Positions 24,937 through 41,023 of a stretch of 41,023 bases of DNA are shown here, one piece after another; within the stretch, counting starts at the first letter, position 1, and each line of letters opens with the position of its first letter. The notes under the pieces were generated by a model. That model was given only the letters and a program-made list of their open reading frames with translations, was not told where the DNA came from and made no database searches. This DNA comes from Burkholderiaceae bacterium (GTDB lineage: Bacteria; Pseudomonadota; Gammaproteobacteria; Burkholderiales; Burkholderiaceae_D), in the NCBI GenBank assembly GCA_030158675.1, contig JAOASL010000045.1, forward strand, positions 1 to 41,023, read 5' to 3'. Both the position numbers and the translations under genes were made by a program.

Positions 24937-25074
24937 TCAGGAAGGAGGAGAGCCGGCATCGTCAGCACCATGGCGCGGACGCCGGCGCCGCGCACGTCGA
25001 ACGTCATGCAACTGCCAGAGCGCGAAAGCGATCGGCAGTACGCCAAAGAAGATGAGCTCGATGATCAGGGCCAT
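24937..25074 (-). CDS. Small 45-residue single-helix membrane protein after bchO
   Basis: An N-terminal hydrophobic helix (residues 2-21, ALIIELIFFGVLPIAFALW) is followed by an Arg-rich juxtamembrane stretch (about 26-34) and a polar tail ending in AGSPPS. ATG at 25074 follows the bchO stop by nine bases, with GAGG overlapping that stop, so it is probably coupled to bchO. The positive-inside rule places the tail in the cytoplasm. It is the last gene of the long bchF-led run. I do not recognise a named family; comparable small helices occur in other PGCs, from memory only. Confidence 0.6.
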   Translation of the reverse strand: MALIIELIFFGVLPIAFALWQLHDVRRARRRRPRHGADDAGSPPS

Positions 25075-25083
25075 GCGGCGGCC

Positions 25084-25980
25084 TCAGCGCGGCGCAACGA
25101 CATCCAGCACCTGCCGCAACAGCGCGACACACTGCGCGGGATGCTCTTCGTGCGCGAGATGCCCCAGTAGCGGCCACAGCACCTGCCTGGCCTGTGGCAG
25201 CAGCGCGGCCACCTGCGCCACCTGCGTTGCCGGCACCGTCAGGTCATTGCCTGCGCCCACCAGCCAGACCGGCAATTGCAGCTGCGGCAGTGCACGTTCC
25301 AGCGCGGCCAGATCCCAGTGCGCCATCATCGCCAGTGCAGCGCGCACATGGGCCGGACATTGCAGCAGGCGTGCGTAGAGGCGTTCGCCGGTCTCGTCCA
25401 GTATCGAACCCGTGCCGCGCACCAGCCGCCCGACAAAGGCTTCGTCCTGCGCCTGCCGCGCGAACAGGCGCGCGGCCATGGTTCCGGTGGCCAGCAATTT
25501 GGCCAGCGGGGAAAACAAGGCGCCGGCCAGTCCGCCGAAGCCGACGAAGGCGCCGTTCAGGCTCACCAGCGCGGCGGCGCGCACACGGCCATCGAGCAGC
25601 ATGCGCGCACCAATCGCCGCACCGGCCGAATGGCCGACGATCAGTGTCGGCGCCACCTGCAGTCCTTCAAGCAATTGCTCGACGCGCCGCGCCATGCCGG
25701 GCAGCGATTGCTCGGATGACGGCGACGGCATGGCGGTGAAGGCATGACCGGGCAAGTCGGGCACCAGCACGCGGTAGTGTTGCGCCAGCAGCGGTGCCAC
25801 GTCGCGCCATGAATGACTGGACGAACCGGTGCCGTGCAACAGCAAAATCAGCGGCGCATCGTCGCCGGCATCGAGGAATTGCTGCACATGCCAGACCAGG
25901 CCGGCGGCCTGAATGAAACGGCTGGTCTGACGATTCGGCCAGTCGCGGCCATCACTGCCCCAGTCCAGCCGCTCGCGCAA
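25084..25980 (-). CDS. bchO: Alpha/beta hydrolase BchO (putative Mg-chelatase accessory protein)
   Basis: A 298-residue alpha/beta hydrolase. The start is TTG at 25980, one base after the bchD stop, giving the typical BchO N-terminus (RLDWGSDGRDWPNR). Motifs are the oxyanion stretch LLLHGTGSSSHSW and the nucleophile elbow GHSAGAAIG. BchO is always linked to bchID but its reaction is unsettled. The frame is open upstream only because it shadows bchD. Confidence 0.9.
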   Translation of the reverse strand: MRERLDWGSDGRDWPNRQTSRFIQAAGLVWHVQQFLDAGDDAPLILLLHGTGSSSHSWRDVAPLLAQHYRVLVPDLPGHAFTAMPSPSSEQSLPGMARRVEQLLEGLQVAPTLIVGHSAGAAIGARMLLDGRVRAAALVSLNGAFVGFGGLAGALFSPLAKLLATGTMAARLFARQAQDEAFVGRLVRGTGSILDETGERLYARLLQCPAHVRAALAMMAHWDLAALERALPQLQLPVWLVGAGNDLTVPATQVAQVAALLPQARQVLWPLLGHLAHEEHPAQCVALLRQVLDVVAPR

Positions 25981-25981
25981 T

Positions 25982-27916
25982 TCAGCGCGCTCCCGCCCGC
26001 AGGCGCGCCTGTACTGCGCTGACCGACTGAGCCATCTGTACCGCGCCGGCATGCGGCAACGGCAGATAATTCGCGCGCATCGCCTGCGCCAGATCGGCAG
26101 CCTCGCGCTGCGCTTTCGGTGAGGTATCAATCACCAGCAGCGGCGCGCCCAGGGCCGCCAGCAGCCGGCCCGACTGCATCGCGTCTTCTTGCGCGCGTTC
26201 GCGTCCGCCGCTGCCGTCGCGCGCGACATTCGCGCGACCGTCGGTCAGCAGCACCACGGTGGGCGATTGCCCTTTCCGCAGCAGCGCATCGACCAGCGCG
26301 GCGGTGGCGTCCAGCGCGGTGGCCAGCGGCGTGCCGCCGCCACCGGGCAGGCCAGACAGGCGGCGCTTGGCGCACACCAGCGAGCGCGTCGGCGGCAGCA
26401 ATAATTCGGCTTGCCGGCCGCGAAAGGCAATCACCGCCACCTGATCGCGCCGCACATAGCAATCATTGAGCAAGAGTTCGACAGCGCCTTTGGCCTCGGC
26501 CAGCCGGTGCAGCGCAGAAGAACCCGAGGCATCGACGACGAAAACAGTGGTGGTGGCGGTTTTCTGGCGAATGCGCGCGATATGGAAATCGTCTGCGCGC
26601 ACCAGCACGCGCGCGATGTGGGGTGCTGTGGGCGGCACGGAGGGTATGGACTGCGCGGCCGGCACGGCCTGTGCCGGTTCGGCAACCAGGTTCGCCTGGC
26701 CGGCGCGACGTAGCCGCTGCCACGGCGCGGCCGCACGCAGCGTGTCGACCAGATGCAGCCGCGCGCCGCGCAGCGCGGTGGCACGGCGCGATCCGATCGG
26801 CCGGCCACGCAGTCCGCCATTGGCCGTAGCGCCCGACTTGCCGAGCGTGCCGCGTTGGCGATTGGCGCCGCCAAGCAGCGCCGTCAGCAACCCGGCCGGT
26901 ATCGCTGCCTGCGCCGCGTCGAGCACGCGTTCTTCCAGCGCTTGCTGTGCGTCGGCCGGGTTGGCGCTGGTCATGTCGTCTGCTGAATCGGCGGGCGCCT
27001 GCGGCGGCGTCGCTTGCTCCGCTTCGCCCTGGGTTGCAGCCGGCTCTGGCTCTGCCTGCTGTTCGGGTGTGTGCGGATCCTTATTGTCAGCTTCTGCGGC
27101 CGGCGGCAACCGGGTGGCGCGCGGCGCCAGCACCAGCGACGCGGCGATATGCGCATCGTCGTCACTGGCTTCGTCATTACCGTCCAGCGCGGCGCTGGCG
27201 CGCGCAGCCGACAGCGCCAGCAAGGGCGCACGCAGTGACGACACGCCCAGCGCCAGCGCCACAGCGCACAGCGCGTCGATCACTTGCGGCGGCATCTCGA
27301 TGATGCCCACGCGTTCGCGCGCCGCATCCAGGTCAGTGCTGCCACTGGTCATCATCTGCAGGTCGTCGTTCAGCGCAATCCTGGGCGACACCGCGCGCAG
27401 GTCGATGTCGAATGCCAGCCGGTCGCACAGCAAGGACGGCACGCCGTCCTCTTCGGCCAGGCCTTCGTCCAGCGCCACCACGCCAAAGCGGGCCGGATTG
27501 CGCTCGCACAGTCCGTCACGCTCCAGCCTCACCTCGCGCCGGTCGATGGCCTGCGCAATCTGTGCCGCGTGCGACAGCGGCAAGCGTTCGGCCATGGCCA
27601 GCAACAGCACGCCGCCATCGGCATCGGCCAGCAGACCGCGCTGCGCGACCGGCCGACCGGTCGCCAGTGTCGCCGGCAAGTCGAGCCCGCCCAGCAAACG
27701 TTCATCCGTCACCGACAACGGCACGCGCAACAGCTGCCGGCCCGGCAGCAGGCCGCGCAGCAAAGCCAGCCAGGCATCGCGCACCGGACCGGCATGCGCG
27801 CGCACGCGCACGCCGCCCAGCCCTGCCGGATCAATCGCAAACAGCACCGCCACTTGCACTGCGTGCTGCCACGCGCGCTCGGACGGATCAGGCTCGCGGT
27901 CGGACGGTGCCAGCAT
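25982..27916 (-). CDS. bchD: Magnesium chelatase subunit D
   Basis: A 644-residue AAA+ subunit that pairs with BchI hexamers and links them to BchH. The N-terminal half is AAA-like without an intact Walker A. The middle (about 275-330) is rich in Pro, Ala, Glu and Asp. The C-terminal von Willebrand A domain has the MIDAS motif DASGSS starting at Asp462. ATG at 27916 shares bases with the bchI stop (TGATG). Confidence 0.96.
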   Translation of the reverse strand: MLAPSDREPDPSERAWQHAVQVAVLFAIDPAGLGGVRVRAHAGPVRDAWLALLRGLLPGRQLLRVPLSVTDERLLGGLDLPATLATGRPVAQRGLLADADGGVLLLAMAERLPLSHAAQIAQAIDRREVRLERDGLCERNPARFGVVALDEGLAEEDGVPSLLCDRLAFDIDLRAVSPRIALNDDLQMMTSGSTDLDAARERVGIIEMPPQVIDALCAVALALGVSSLRAPLLALSAARASAALDGNDEASDDDAHIAASLVLAPRATRLPPAAEADNKDPHTPEQQAEPEPAATQGEAEQATPPQAPADSADDMTSANPADAQQALEERVLDAAQAAIPAGLLTALLGGANRQRGTLGKSGATANGGLRGRPIGSRRATALRGARLHLVDTLRAAAPWQRLRRAGQANLVAEPAQAVPAAQSIPSVPPTAPHIARVLVRADDFHIARIRQKTATTTVFVVDASGSSALHRLAEAKGAVELLLNDCYVRRDQVAVIAFRGRQAELLLPPTRSLVCAKRRLSGLPGGGGTPLATALDATAALVDALLRKGQSPTVVLLTDGRANVARDGSGGRERAQEDAMQSGRLLAALGAPLLVIDTSPKAQREAADLAQAMRANYLPLPHAGAVQMAQSVSAVQARLRAGAR

Positions 27917-28944
27917 CAGGCAGCCTGAACGAACACTTCGCTGACGGCGCGCTCGACGCGCGTGCCGGAGCCGGCATCATCGAGCGGATTGCGACGCAGC
28001 CGGTGGCGCAGTGCAGGGGGCGCCATGCGGCGCAAATGATCGTCGCTGACTTCGGACTTGCCTTCGTAGGCCGCCAGCGCGCGCGCTGCGCGCATCAGCG
28101 CCAGCTCGCCACGCAGGCCGTCGGTGCCGAGCGCCATGCACAGCTGCGCGGTGCGTTCAAGCGCCTCATCGGACAGCGTGACTGCGGGCAGCCGCTTGCG
28201 CGCGGCCACCAGACGGCGGCGGATCTTGTCATCTTCCGGTTGCCATTGCGCGATGAAAGCGTCGGGCGCGCGCTCAAAGGCATCGCGCCGCTTCACGACC
28301 TCGACGCGCAGCTTCAGGTCAGAGGGCGTACTGACATCGACCGCAAGGCCGAAGCGGTCGAGCAGCTGCGGGCGCAACTCGCCCTCTTCCGGATTGCCGC
28401 TGCCGACCAGCACGAAGCGCGCCGGATGGCGGATCGACAGACCTTCGCGCTCAACCCTGTTTTCGCCGGAGGCGGCAACGTCGATCAGCAGATCGACCAG
28501 ATGGTCCTCCAGCAGGTTCACTTCATCGATATACAGAAAGCCACGGTTGGCGCGCGCCAGCAGGCCGGGCTCGAACGCCTTCACCCCCTGCGACAGCGCG
28601 CGCTCGAGGTCAAGCGCGCCGACGACGCGATCTTCGGTGGCGCCCAGCGGCAAATCAACCACTGGTACCGCGCGCGACACGCCCTTCAGCTTGCCGGCGG
28701 CCTTCAGCGGCGCGCAGTGTTCGCACGACGGCGTACCGGCGGCGGGATCACAACCATACGGACAACCGTCGACCACCTTGATCTGCGGCAGCAAAGCGGC
28801 CAGTGCGCGCACGACGGTCGATTTGCCGGTGCCGCGATCGCCGAGCACCAGCACGCCGCCAATGCCGGGATCAACCGCGGCAACCAGGATCGCGAGTTTC
28901 ATTTCTTCCTGCCCGACGATTGCGGAAAAGGGAAAGGCAGCCAT
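27916..28944 (-). CDS. bchI: Magnesium chelatase ATPase subunit I
   Basis: A 342-residue AAA+ ATPase. It has Walker A GDRGTGKST (35-43), a Cys-containing insertion CPYGCDPAAG, and Walker B around FLYIDEVNLL. The BchI ring hydrolyses ATP to drive Mg2+ insertion into protoporphyrin by BchH. ATG at 28944 has GGAG eight bases upstream. Confidence 0.97.
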   Translation of the reverse strand: MAAFPFSAIVGQEEMKLAILVAAVDPGIGGVLVLGDRGTGKSTVVRALAALLPQIKVVDGCPYGCDPAAGTPSCEHCAPLKAAGKLKGVSRAVPVVDLPLGATEDRVVGALDLERALSQGVKAFEPGLLARANRGFLYIDEVNLLEDHLVDLLIDVAASGENRVEREGLSIRHPARFVLVGSGNPEEGELRPQLLDRFGLAVDVSTPSDLKLRVEVVKRRDAFERAPDAFIAQWQPEDDKIRRRLVAARKRLPAVTLSDEALERTAQLCMALGTDGLRGELALMRAARALAAYEGKSEVSDDHLRRMAPPALRHRLRRNPLDDAGSGTRVERAVSEVFVQAA

Positions 28945-28990
28945 CGCTTGTTCTCCAGTGTTATCGGCAGCGTGACAAGACGCTGCCCGT

Positions 28991-29257
28991 TCAATCTTTC
29001 CAACGGCGGCGCAAATCGGCCAGATGCGCCATGCCAGCCAGTGTCAGCAACAGCGCCAGCCAGTACCACGGCGCGCCGACGATCACGCTGCGCACAGCCA
29101 GCATCAGACATAGCCCGGGCAGCAGCATCGCATTCAGCATGCCCGGCGCGACGCCGCGTCCACTGCTGCGCCACAACCAGACCAGCGCGGCCCATTCGAC
29201 CAGGGTCACGACAATTACCAGATCGATCAGGTGGGTACCGCTCGGCAGTGTTTCCAT
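28991..29257 (-). CDS. 88-residue membrane protein between puhE and bchI
   Basis: Three hydrophobic segments are predicted at about 9-28 (LIDLVIVVTLVEWAALVWLW), 39-54 and 60-78, with a basic C-terminus (LRRRWKD). ATG at 29257 lies 17 bases after the puhE stop; the frame is open upstream within puhE. The ribosome site is weak. Location inside the photosynthetic operon and tight spacing suggest a role in membrane assembly or pigment handling, but no function can be assigned. Confidence 0.75.
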   Translation of the reverse strand: METLPSGTHLIDLVIVVTLVEWAALVWLWRSSGRGVAPGMLNAMLLPGLCLMLAVRSVIVGAPWYWLALLLTLAGMAHLADLRRRWKD

Positions 29258-29274
29258 GTCGCTGGTCAGGCGGT

Positions 29275-30045
29275 TCAGGCCTGGCGGGCTTTGGCCCGCA
29301 TGCCCCATTTCCACAGCCAACCGGTGGGCAGCGGCACGATCATGAACAGATGCTCAATCACGGCCAGCGTCAGGAGACCGGCCACCAGACACAGGCTGGC
29401 TGCCGCAAAGCCATCGGCCGGCTGCATCGACACCGCCATCCACAACGGTACCGCCACCGCGGTGGCCGCCGACAGCGACAGCGGCATCAACCAGTTCCAG
29501 GCACGGCGCGTGAAGTAACTTTGCAGGTAAGCCAGATGCGACGGCAGGAAATTCTCTGACAGGTTGCGTACGCCAAGAAAGAGGTTCAGCTTGGCCGACA
29601 GCCGCATGCTCCACAGCACCAGATAAGTCCACCAGCCAGTCTGGTTCGGCTGGTTCCAGCTGGCGGCAAACACCAGCAGCGCCAGCACGACCAGCGCAAA
29701 TTCGTGATGCAGGATGGCTTCGGCCGCATGCCATGCCCGACGCCAGCCGTAGCTGTCCGGCGGGCAGGCGGTGCGGCGTGCGCCGGTCACGTAGCCCAGC
29801 AGGAAAGCGATTTCCTGCCAGCCCCAGACCAGCACCGCGCAAGTGAACGCGCAGTAGGCCGACGCCACCGTGGTCTGCGCGGCCGACATGGACATGCCCG
29901 CGAGGGCGAAGCCGAGCACGACCGTCGAGCCCAGCATCGTCCAGCGAAAGCTCGCGCGCGGCAGGCGGCCCAGCCACAGGATCGCACCGGTGGAAAACCA
30001 CCAGACAAAGATCGTGAACAGCACGGGCAGCAGGTACTGGGACAT
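29275..30045 (-). CDS. puhE: Photosynthetic complex assembly protein PuhE
   Basis: A 256-residue polytopic membrane protein (about seven hydrophobic segments). The family stretch LWSMRLSAKLNLFLGVRNLSEN lies near residue 150, with LLGYVTGARRTACP before it. In Rhodobacter PuhE modulates Bchl production and RC assembly. ATG at 30045 lies 19 bases after acsF, with a weak ribosome site. Confidence 0.9.
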   Translation of the reverse strand: MSQYLLPVLFTIFVWWFSTGAILWLGRLPRASFRWTMLGSTVVLGFALAGMSMSAAQTTVASAYCAFTCAVLVWGWQEIAFLLGYVTGARRTACPPDSYGWRRAWHAAEAILHHEFALVVLALLVFAASWNQPNQTGWWTYLVLWSMRLSAKLNLFLGVRNLSENFLPSHLAYLQSYFTRRAWNWLMPLSLSAATAVAVPLWMAVSMQPADGFAAASLCLVAGLLTLAVIEHLFMIVPLPTGWLWKWGMRAKARQA

Positions 30046-30064
30046 CGTGCTCGCCTGTGCCCGC

Positions 30065-31144
30065 TTACCAGCGCGGCTGCAGGCGCGTGGTCGCCGGCAG
30101 CGGGTTGGACAGCACGGGAATGAAGTACATGCGCGCGAAGACCGCCGCACCGGCCACATTCCAGAATGCGCGCCTGAGCGTGCCGGTCAGACCGCCCTCG
30201 GCTTTGGCTGCATCGGCCTTCTGCACACAGGTCGCCAGCCGCTCCAGCCCGGCATGAAAGGCCGGATGATCGATGTCGAGCAGGAAGGGAAACACCTGCT
30301 GCGTGATCTCATTGCAGATGCGGAAGACGTCGAAATCGTAGTCGGTCGGCTCCAGTCCCATCGCCTGCTTCAGCGCCGGTCGCGTATGGTCGCGCACGTA
30401 CATGGTGGCATAGACCGCGAGCAGGAAGAAGCGTATCCACAGCCGGTTATGGCCGCGCAGCAGCTGCGGATTGGCGCGCATGATCAGCGCGAAAGATTCG
30501 CCATGGCGGAATTCGTCATTGCACCAGCGCTGGAACCAGCGAAAGATCGGATGAAAGCGCTTCTCCGGATACTGCTCGAGCTGGCGGAAGATGCGGATAT
30601 AGCGCGCATAACCGATCTTCTCCGAGAGGTAAGTCGCGTAGATGATGTATTTCGGCTTGAAGTACGTGTAGTGCTTGCTGCGCTTCAGGTTGCCCAGATC
30701 AATGCCCAGGCCGTAGTCCTTCAGCGAGGAATTGATGAAGCCGGCATGGCGCGATTCGTCGCGTGCCATGTACTCCATCAGCTGCTTGATGTCCGGGTTG
30801 TCGACGTTGCGCTTGATCTCGTTGTAGAGCACGCAGCCGGAAAATTCGGAGGTCAGCGAGCTGACCAGGAAATCAAGGAATTCCTGCCGCAGTGCCGGCG
30901 ACATCTTCGCCGACAATTCGATCGCCTCGGCGGCAAAGGCAGCGTCGCGCTGGAAATGGTCGTGGTTGTTGTCGCCTTCATATTCGGCCATCATCGCATC
31001 CCACTCGGCACGCACCGGCTCGATGCTGATCGCATTCATCGCCGCATAGTCGGTCTTGTAGAAGCGCGGCGCGAACAGCGTATCGGTGACGGCCTTGCGG
31101 GCAGCGTCCTCGACCGAATTTATTTCAGGGGCTGCGTGGTGCAT
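30065..31144 (-). CDS. acsF: Mg-protoporphyrin IX monomethyl ester oxidative (aerobic) cyclase AcsF
   Basis: A 359-residue diiron monooxygenase that forms ring E of the chlorin using O2. Diiron ligands are visible: Glu100, the E130-x-x-H133 pair in [10 protein letters not shown], and the E211-x-x-H214 pair in NDEFRHGES. The O2-independent BchE is absent from the window, so ring closure here depends on oxygen, consistent with an aerobic phototroph. ATG at 31144 lies inside the 3' end of a 50-codon gene. In alphaproteobacteria AcsF needs the small subunit BciE, while betaproteobacterial AcsF is reported to work alone. Confidence 0.97.
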   Translation of the reverse strand: MHHAAPEINSVEDAARKAVTDTLFAPRFYKTDYAAMNAISIEPVRAEWDAMMAEYEGDNNHDHFQRDAAFAAEAIELSAKMSPALRQEFLDFLVSSLTSEFSGCVLYNEIKRNVDNPDIKQLMEYMARDESRHAGFINSSLKDYGLGIDLGNLKRSKHYTYFKPKYIIYATYLSEKIGYARYIRIFRQLEQYPEKRFHPIFRWFQRWCNDEFRHGESFALIMRANPQLLRGHNRLWIRFFLLAVYATMYVRDHTRPALKQAMGLEPTDYDFDVFRICNEITQQVFPFLLDIDHPAFHAGLERLATCVQKADAAKAEGGLTGTLRRAFWNVAGAAVFARMYFIPVLSNPLPATTRLQPRW

Positions 31145-31272
31145 GAGCTGTCTCCCTGGCGAATGTCGATGGTCGCGGATGCGTCATTGGCCGGCAAGCG
31201 CAGCAGGCGCCACATCAGCGCCACATAGCCGGTCCAGAACAGCGCAAGCGAAATTTCGATAAGTGTGGTCAT
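31120..31272 (-). CDS. 50-residue single-helix protein overlapping acsF
   Basis: A short N-terminus (MTTLIE) leads directly into a hydrophobic helix (about 4-24, [18 protein letters not shown]), then a polar tail with one Cys (residue 44). ATG at 31272 overlaps the bchM stop (ATGA) and has GGAG eight bases upstream, so it is very likely translated. Its 3' end overlaps acsF by 25 bases in another frame, implying coupling of the two. Position directly before acsF recalls bciE of Rhodobacter, but I see no clear sequence resemblance. Confidence 0.7.
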   Translation of the reverse strand: MTTLIEISLALFWTGYVALMWRLLRLPANDASATIDIRQGDSSCTTQPLK

Positions 31273-31967
31273 GGCTGTATCTCCATCGCCTGGGAAGTGT
31301 AGAAACCGCTGGATATTTTTTCAGTACGGCCGACCTGCCAGTCGGCCATGCCGGGCGCGGCAGCAATCGCCCTGCGTACGACCGGCTCGGGCACGGGTTC
31401 GATGAAGGGTGCGCGGTCGCCGCGCGGGAACAGGCGGCCAACGCGAATCATCGTCGCCAGAACAGGGTTGCTCGGCGCAAAGGTGAACAGCAGCGAATGC
31501 GCGGTGCGTTCGGCCAGACCGGACAGGCAGGCGACCATGTCGCCCAGTTCGTAATGAATCATCGAGTCCATCGCGACCACATGATCGAACTTGCCGAGGG
31601 CGGTCGACAGCATGTCGCCAGAAATGAACTGCAGCCGGCCGGCGTGCAGATCGTTCGGATTGCGCTCGCGCGCCAACTGCACCAGCGTCGGCGACAGATC
31701 GACCGCAACGACTTGCGCGCCGCGGCGCGCCAGTTCGCAGGCCAGCGCACCGGTGCCGCAGCCGGCGTCGAGTATCCGGCGGCCGCGCAGGTCATCCGGC
31801 AACCATGACAGCAGCGTCGCGCGCATGCGGTCGCGCCCGGCGCGCACCGTCTTGCGGATGCCGGATACCGGCGCGTCCGACGTCAGCCGGGCCCACTGGT
31901 CGGCCGCGGTGCGGTCGAAATATTCTTCCAGTCGGTCGCGTTTTTGCAGGTAGCGTGCTTGTTCCAA
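31269..31967 (-). CDS. bchM: Mg-protoporphyrin IX methyltransferase BchM
   Basis: A 232-residue SAM methyltransferase that esterifies the ring C propionate before AcsF acts. SAM motif I is DAGCGTG (67-73), followed by ALACELARRGA; a VVAMDSMIHYE stretch is typical of the family. The start is TTG at 31967 with AGGGAGAT seven bases upstream, 22 bases after the bchL stop. An earlier in-frame TTG overlaps bchL and has no ribosome site. Confidence 0.95.
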   Translation of the reverse strand: MEQARYLQKRDRLEEYFDRTAADQWARLTSDAPVSGIRKTVRAGRDRMRATLLSWLPDDLRGRRILDAGCGTGALACELARRGAQVVAVDLSPTLVQLARERNPNDLHAGRLQFISGDMLSTALGKFDHVVAMDSMIHYELGDMVACLSGLAERTAHSLLFTFAPSNPVLATMIRVGRLFPRGDRAPFIEPVPEPVVRRAIAAAPGMADWQVGRTEKISSGFYTSQAMEIQP

Positions 31968-31989
31968 TCGATATCTCCCTTGCGTCCTG

Positions 31990-40128
<8,139 letters not shown>

Positions 40129-40166
40129 CAAGCGTAGGGTTCGGGCATTTTTCGCCTTACGTTTTT

Positions 40167-40195
40167 TTGACACATTCGCTTACAAAGCGTACAAA
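40167..40195 (+). promoter_or_regulatory. Sigma70-type promoter of aerR
   Basis: TTGACA (40167-40172), a 17-base spacer and TACAAA (40190-40195). The start of transcription would fall at about 40201-40203, at the foot of a hairpin. Confidence 0.65.
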
Positions 40196-40200
40196 GCAAG

Positions 40201-40226
40201 AACGGGTTGTGAAAATGCAACCCGTT
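40201..40226 (+). other. Hairpin at the predicted 5' end of the aerR mRNA
   Basis: A 9-bp perfect stem, AACGGGTTG/CAACCCGTT (40201-40209 with 40218-40226), has an 8-base loop and is followed by TT. It may stabilise the message, or, if a transcript starts further up at 40123, act as a weak attenuator. Confidence 0.55.
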
Positions 40227-40325
40227 TTCAATTTCATGAGCCATTCAATCGCCGCAACAGAGGATCCGTCCGGCGCCGAGCTAGTTTTCGGCGCAGCCCA
40301 AATCCCGTGCGTAGAAGGAGACACC

Positions 40326-41023
40326 ATGGGAAAGACCTCGAGAGCACCTAGCGCCAAACCTCCTCCATCAGCCGCCGGTTCGCCCGGCGGCAAGCGTTTT
40401 CTGTCGCTGGTGGAAGCGGAAATCATTCCGCGACTGATTCATGCGCACCGCACGCGCGGCGACGCACCGGGCAGCGATGCGGCCATTGCACAGGGAGATG
40501 TCGATCTGTTCGCGCAGATGTTGCTGGACCCGTCGCGCGACCCGGCCGAGGCACTGCTCGAACGCCATTGCGAGCGTGGCGTGCCGCTCGATGTCATCTA
40601 CCTCGAATTGTTCACCCCGGCTGCGCGCCTGCTCGGCGATATGTGGCTGGTCGATACATGCAGTTTTTCGCAGGTGACGCTGGGCCTGTGGCGCATTCGC
40701 GGCATGATCCATGAACTCAGTCCGTCGTTCCATGTATCGGCCGGCGACATCCGGCCGCAGCGCGCCGCCGAACGACGCATTCTGATGGTCAGCCTGTCCG
40801 GCCAGCAGCACACGCTGGGACTCTCCCTGCTGTCGGAATTTTTCCGGCGCGATGGCTGGATCGCACTGTGCATACCGTCGCCTGAACCTGGGCTGACGCA
40901 GTCGACGCTGTCATCCCACTGGTTCGACGTGCTCGGGCTGTCGGCCAGCATGGACAGCGAGGTGGCCGATCTCGAGAAAACCATCAAGGCGGCACGCAAG
41001 ACTTCGCAAAACCCGCGCCTTAC
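40326..41023 (+). CDS. aerR: AerR/PpaA family regulator with SCHIC (cobalamin/heme-binding) domain, 3' end cut by window
   Basis: The first 232 codons are in the window with no stop reached. A Pro/Ser/Lys-rich N-terminus (about 1-22) is followed by a B12-binding-like region: helices with GDMWLVDTCSFSQVTLGLWRI (about 104-124) and the Rossmann part SLSGQQHTLGLSLLSEFFRRDGW (155-178), in which His162 is the likely cofactor ligand. AerR/PpaA proteins bind cobalamin and modulate CrtJ/PpsR in light and oxygen. The name aerR versus ppaA is a matter of usage. ATG at 40326 has AAGGAG five bases upstream. ppsR usually follows and is probably just outside the window. Confidence 0.9.
   Translation, partial: MGKTSRAPSAKPPPSAAGSPGGKRFLSLVEAEIIPRLIHAHRTRGDAPGSDAAIAQGDVDLFAQMLLDPSRDPAEALLERHCERGVPLDVIYLELFTPAARLLGDMWLVDTCSFSQVTLGLWRIRGMIHELSPSFHVSAGDIRPQRAAERRILMVSLSGQQHTLGLSLLSEFFRRDGWIALCIPSPEPGLTQSTLSSHWFDVLGLSASMDSEVADLEKTIKAARKTSQNPRL

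Noticed and set aside
26466-29559. Long plus-strand frames opposite bchD and bchI (492 and 715 codons)
   Set aside because: Rich in Ala, Arg, Ser and Thr with no domain; typical antisense frames in high-GC genes.

Overview
This window carries almost all of a photosynthesis gene cluster (PGC) from a purple, aerobic-type anoxygenic phototroph. The most likely source is a betaproteobacterium of the order Burkholderiales. This is inferred from the high GC content, the proline-type tRNA end, the spheroidene-pathway carotenoid genes (crtA, crtC, crtD, crtF), a tetraheme PufC, and the oxygen-dependent cyclase AcsF. The genus cannot be fixed from sequence alone.

Layout. Positions 1-4085 are the left flank: the 3' end of a tRNA with its terminator, an aromatic-acid-type MFS transporter, a BLUF blue-light sensor, an M23 peptidase and a bactofilin. 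Positions 4086-4679 hold no protein gene but are dense in signals: two convergent intrinsic terminators, a likely small RNA, a pair of CrtJ/PpsR-type operators and a sigma70-type promoter. Positions 4680-10606 (+) form one run, lhaA-puhA-puhB-puhC-crtI-crtB. Positions 10764-22532 (-) read bchC-bchX-bchY-bchZ-pufB-(73-aa gene)-pufA-pufL-pufM-pufC-crtA-crtD-crtC. Positions 22669-24802 (-) are crtE-crtF. Positions 24937-40036 (-) are bchF-bchN-bchB-bchH-bchL-bchM-(50-aa gene)-acsF-puhE-(88-aa gene)-bchI-bchD-bchO-(45-aa gene). The window ends inside aerR/ppaA (+), which diverges from bchF.

How the genes work together. BchHID inserts Mg into protoporphyrin IX, BchM methylates the product, AcsF closes ring E, BchLNB reduces ring D, BchF hydrates the 3-vinyl group, BchXYZ reduces ring B and BchC oxidises the hydroxyethyl group. 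CrtE-B-I-C-D-F-A make methoxylated spheroidene and keto (spheroidenone-type) carotenoids. PufLM and PuhA form the reaction centre, PufBA the LH1 ring, PufC donates electrons, and LhaA, PuhB, PuhC and PuhE assist assembly. The bacteriochlorophyll tail genes (bchG, bchP), ppsR and any LH2 genes are not in the window.

Regulation. Paired TGT-N12-ACA palindromes overlap TTGACA-type promoters in front of lhaA, bchC and crtE, and an altered version lies between bchF and aerR. This implies one CrtJ/PpsR-AerR circuit over nearly the whole cluster. The items most worth follow-up are four small membrane-protein genes inside the photosynthetic operons (above all the one splitting pufB from pufA and the one overlapping acsF), the small RNA and the orphan terminator next to the lhaA operators, and the absence of a normal start codon for crtC.
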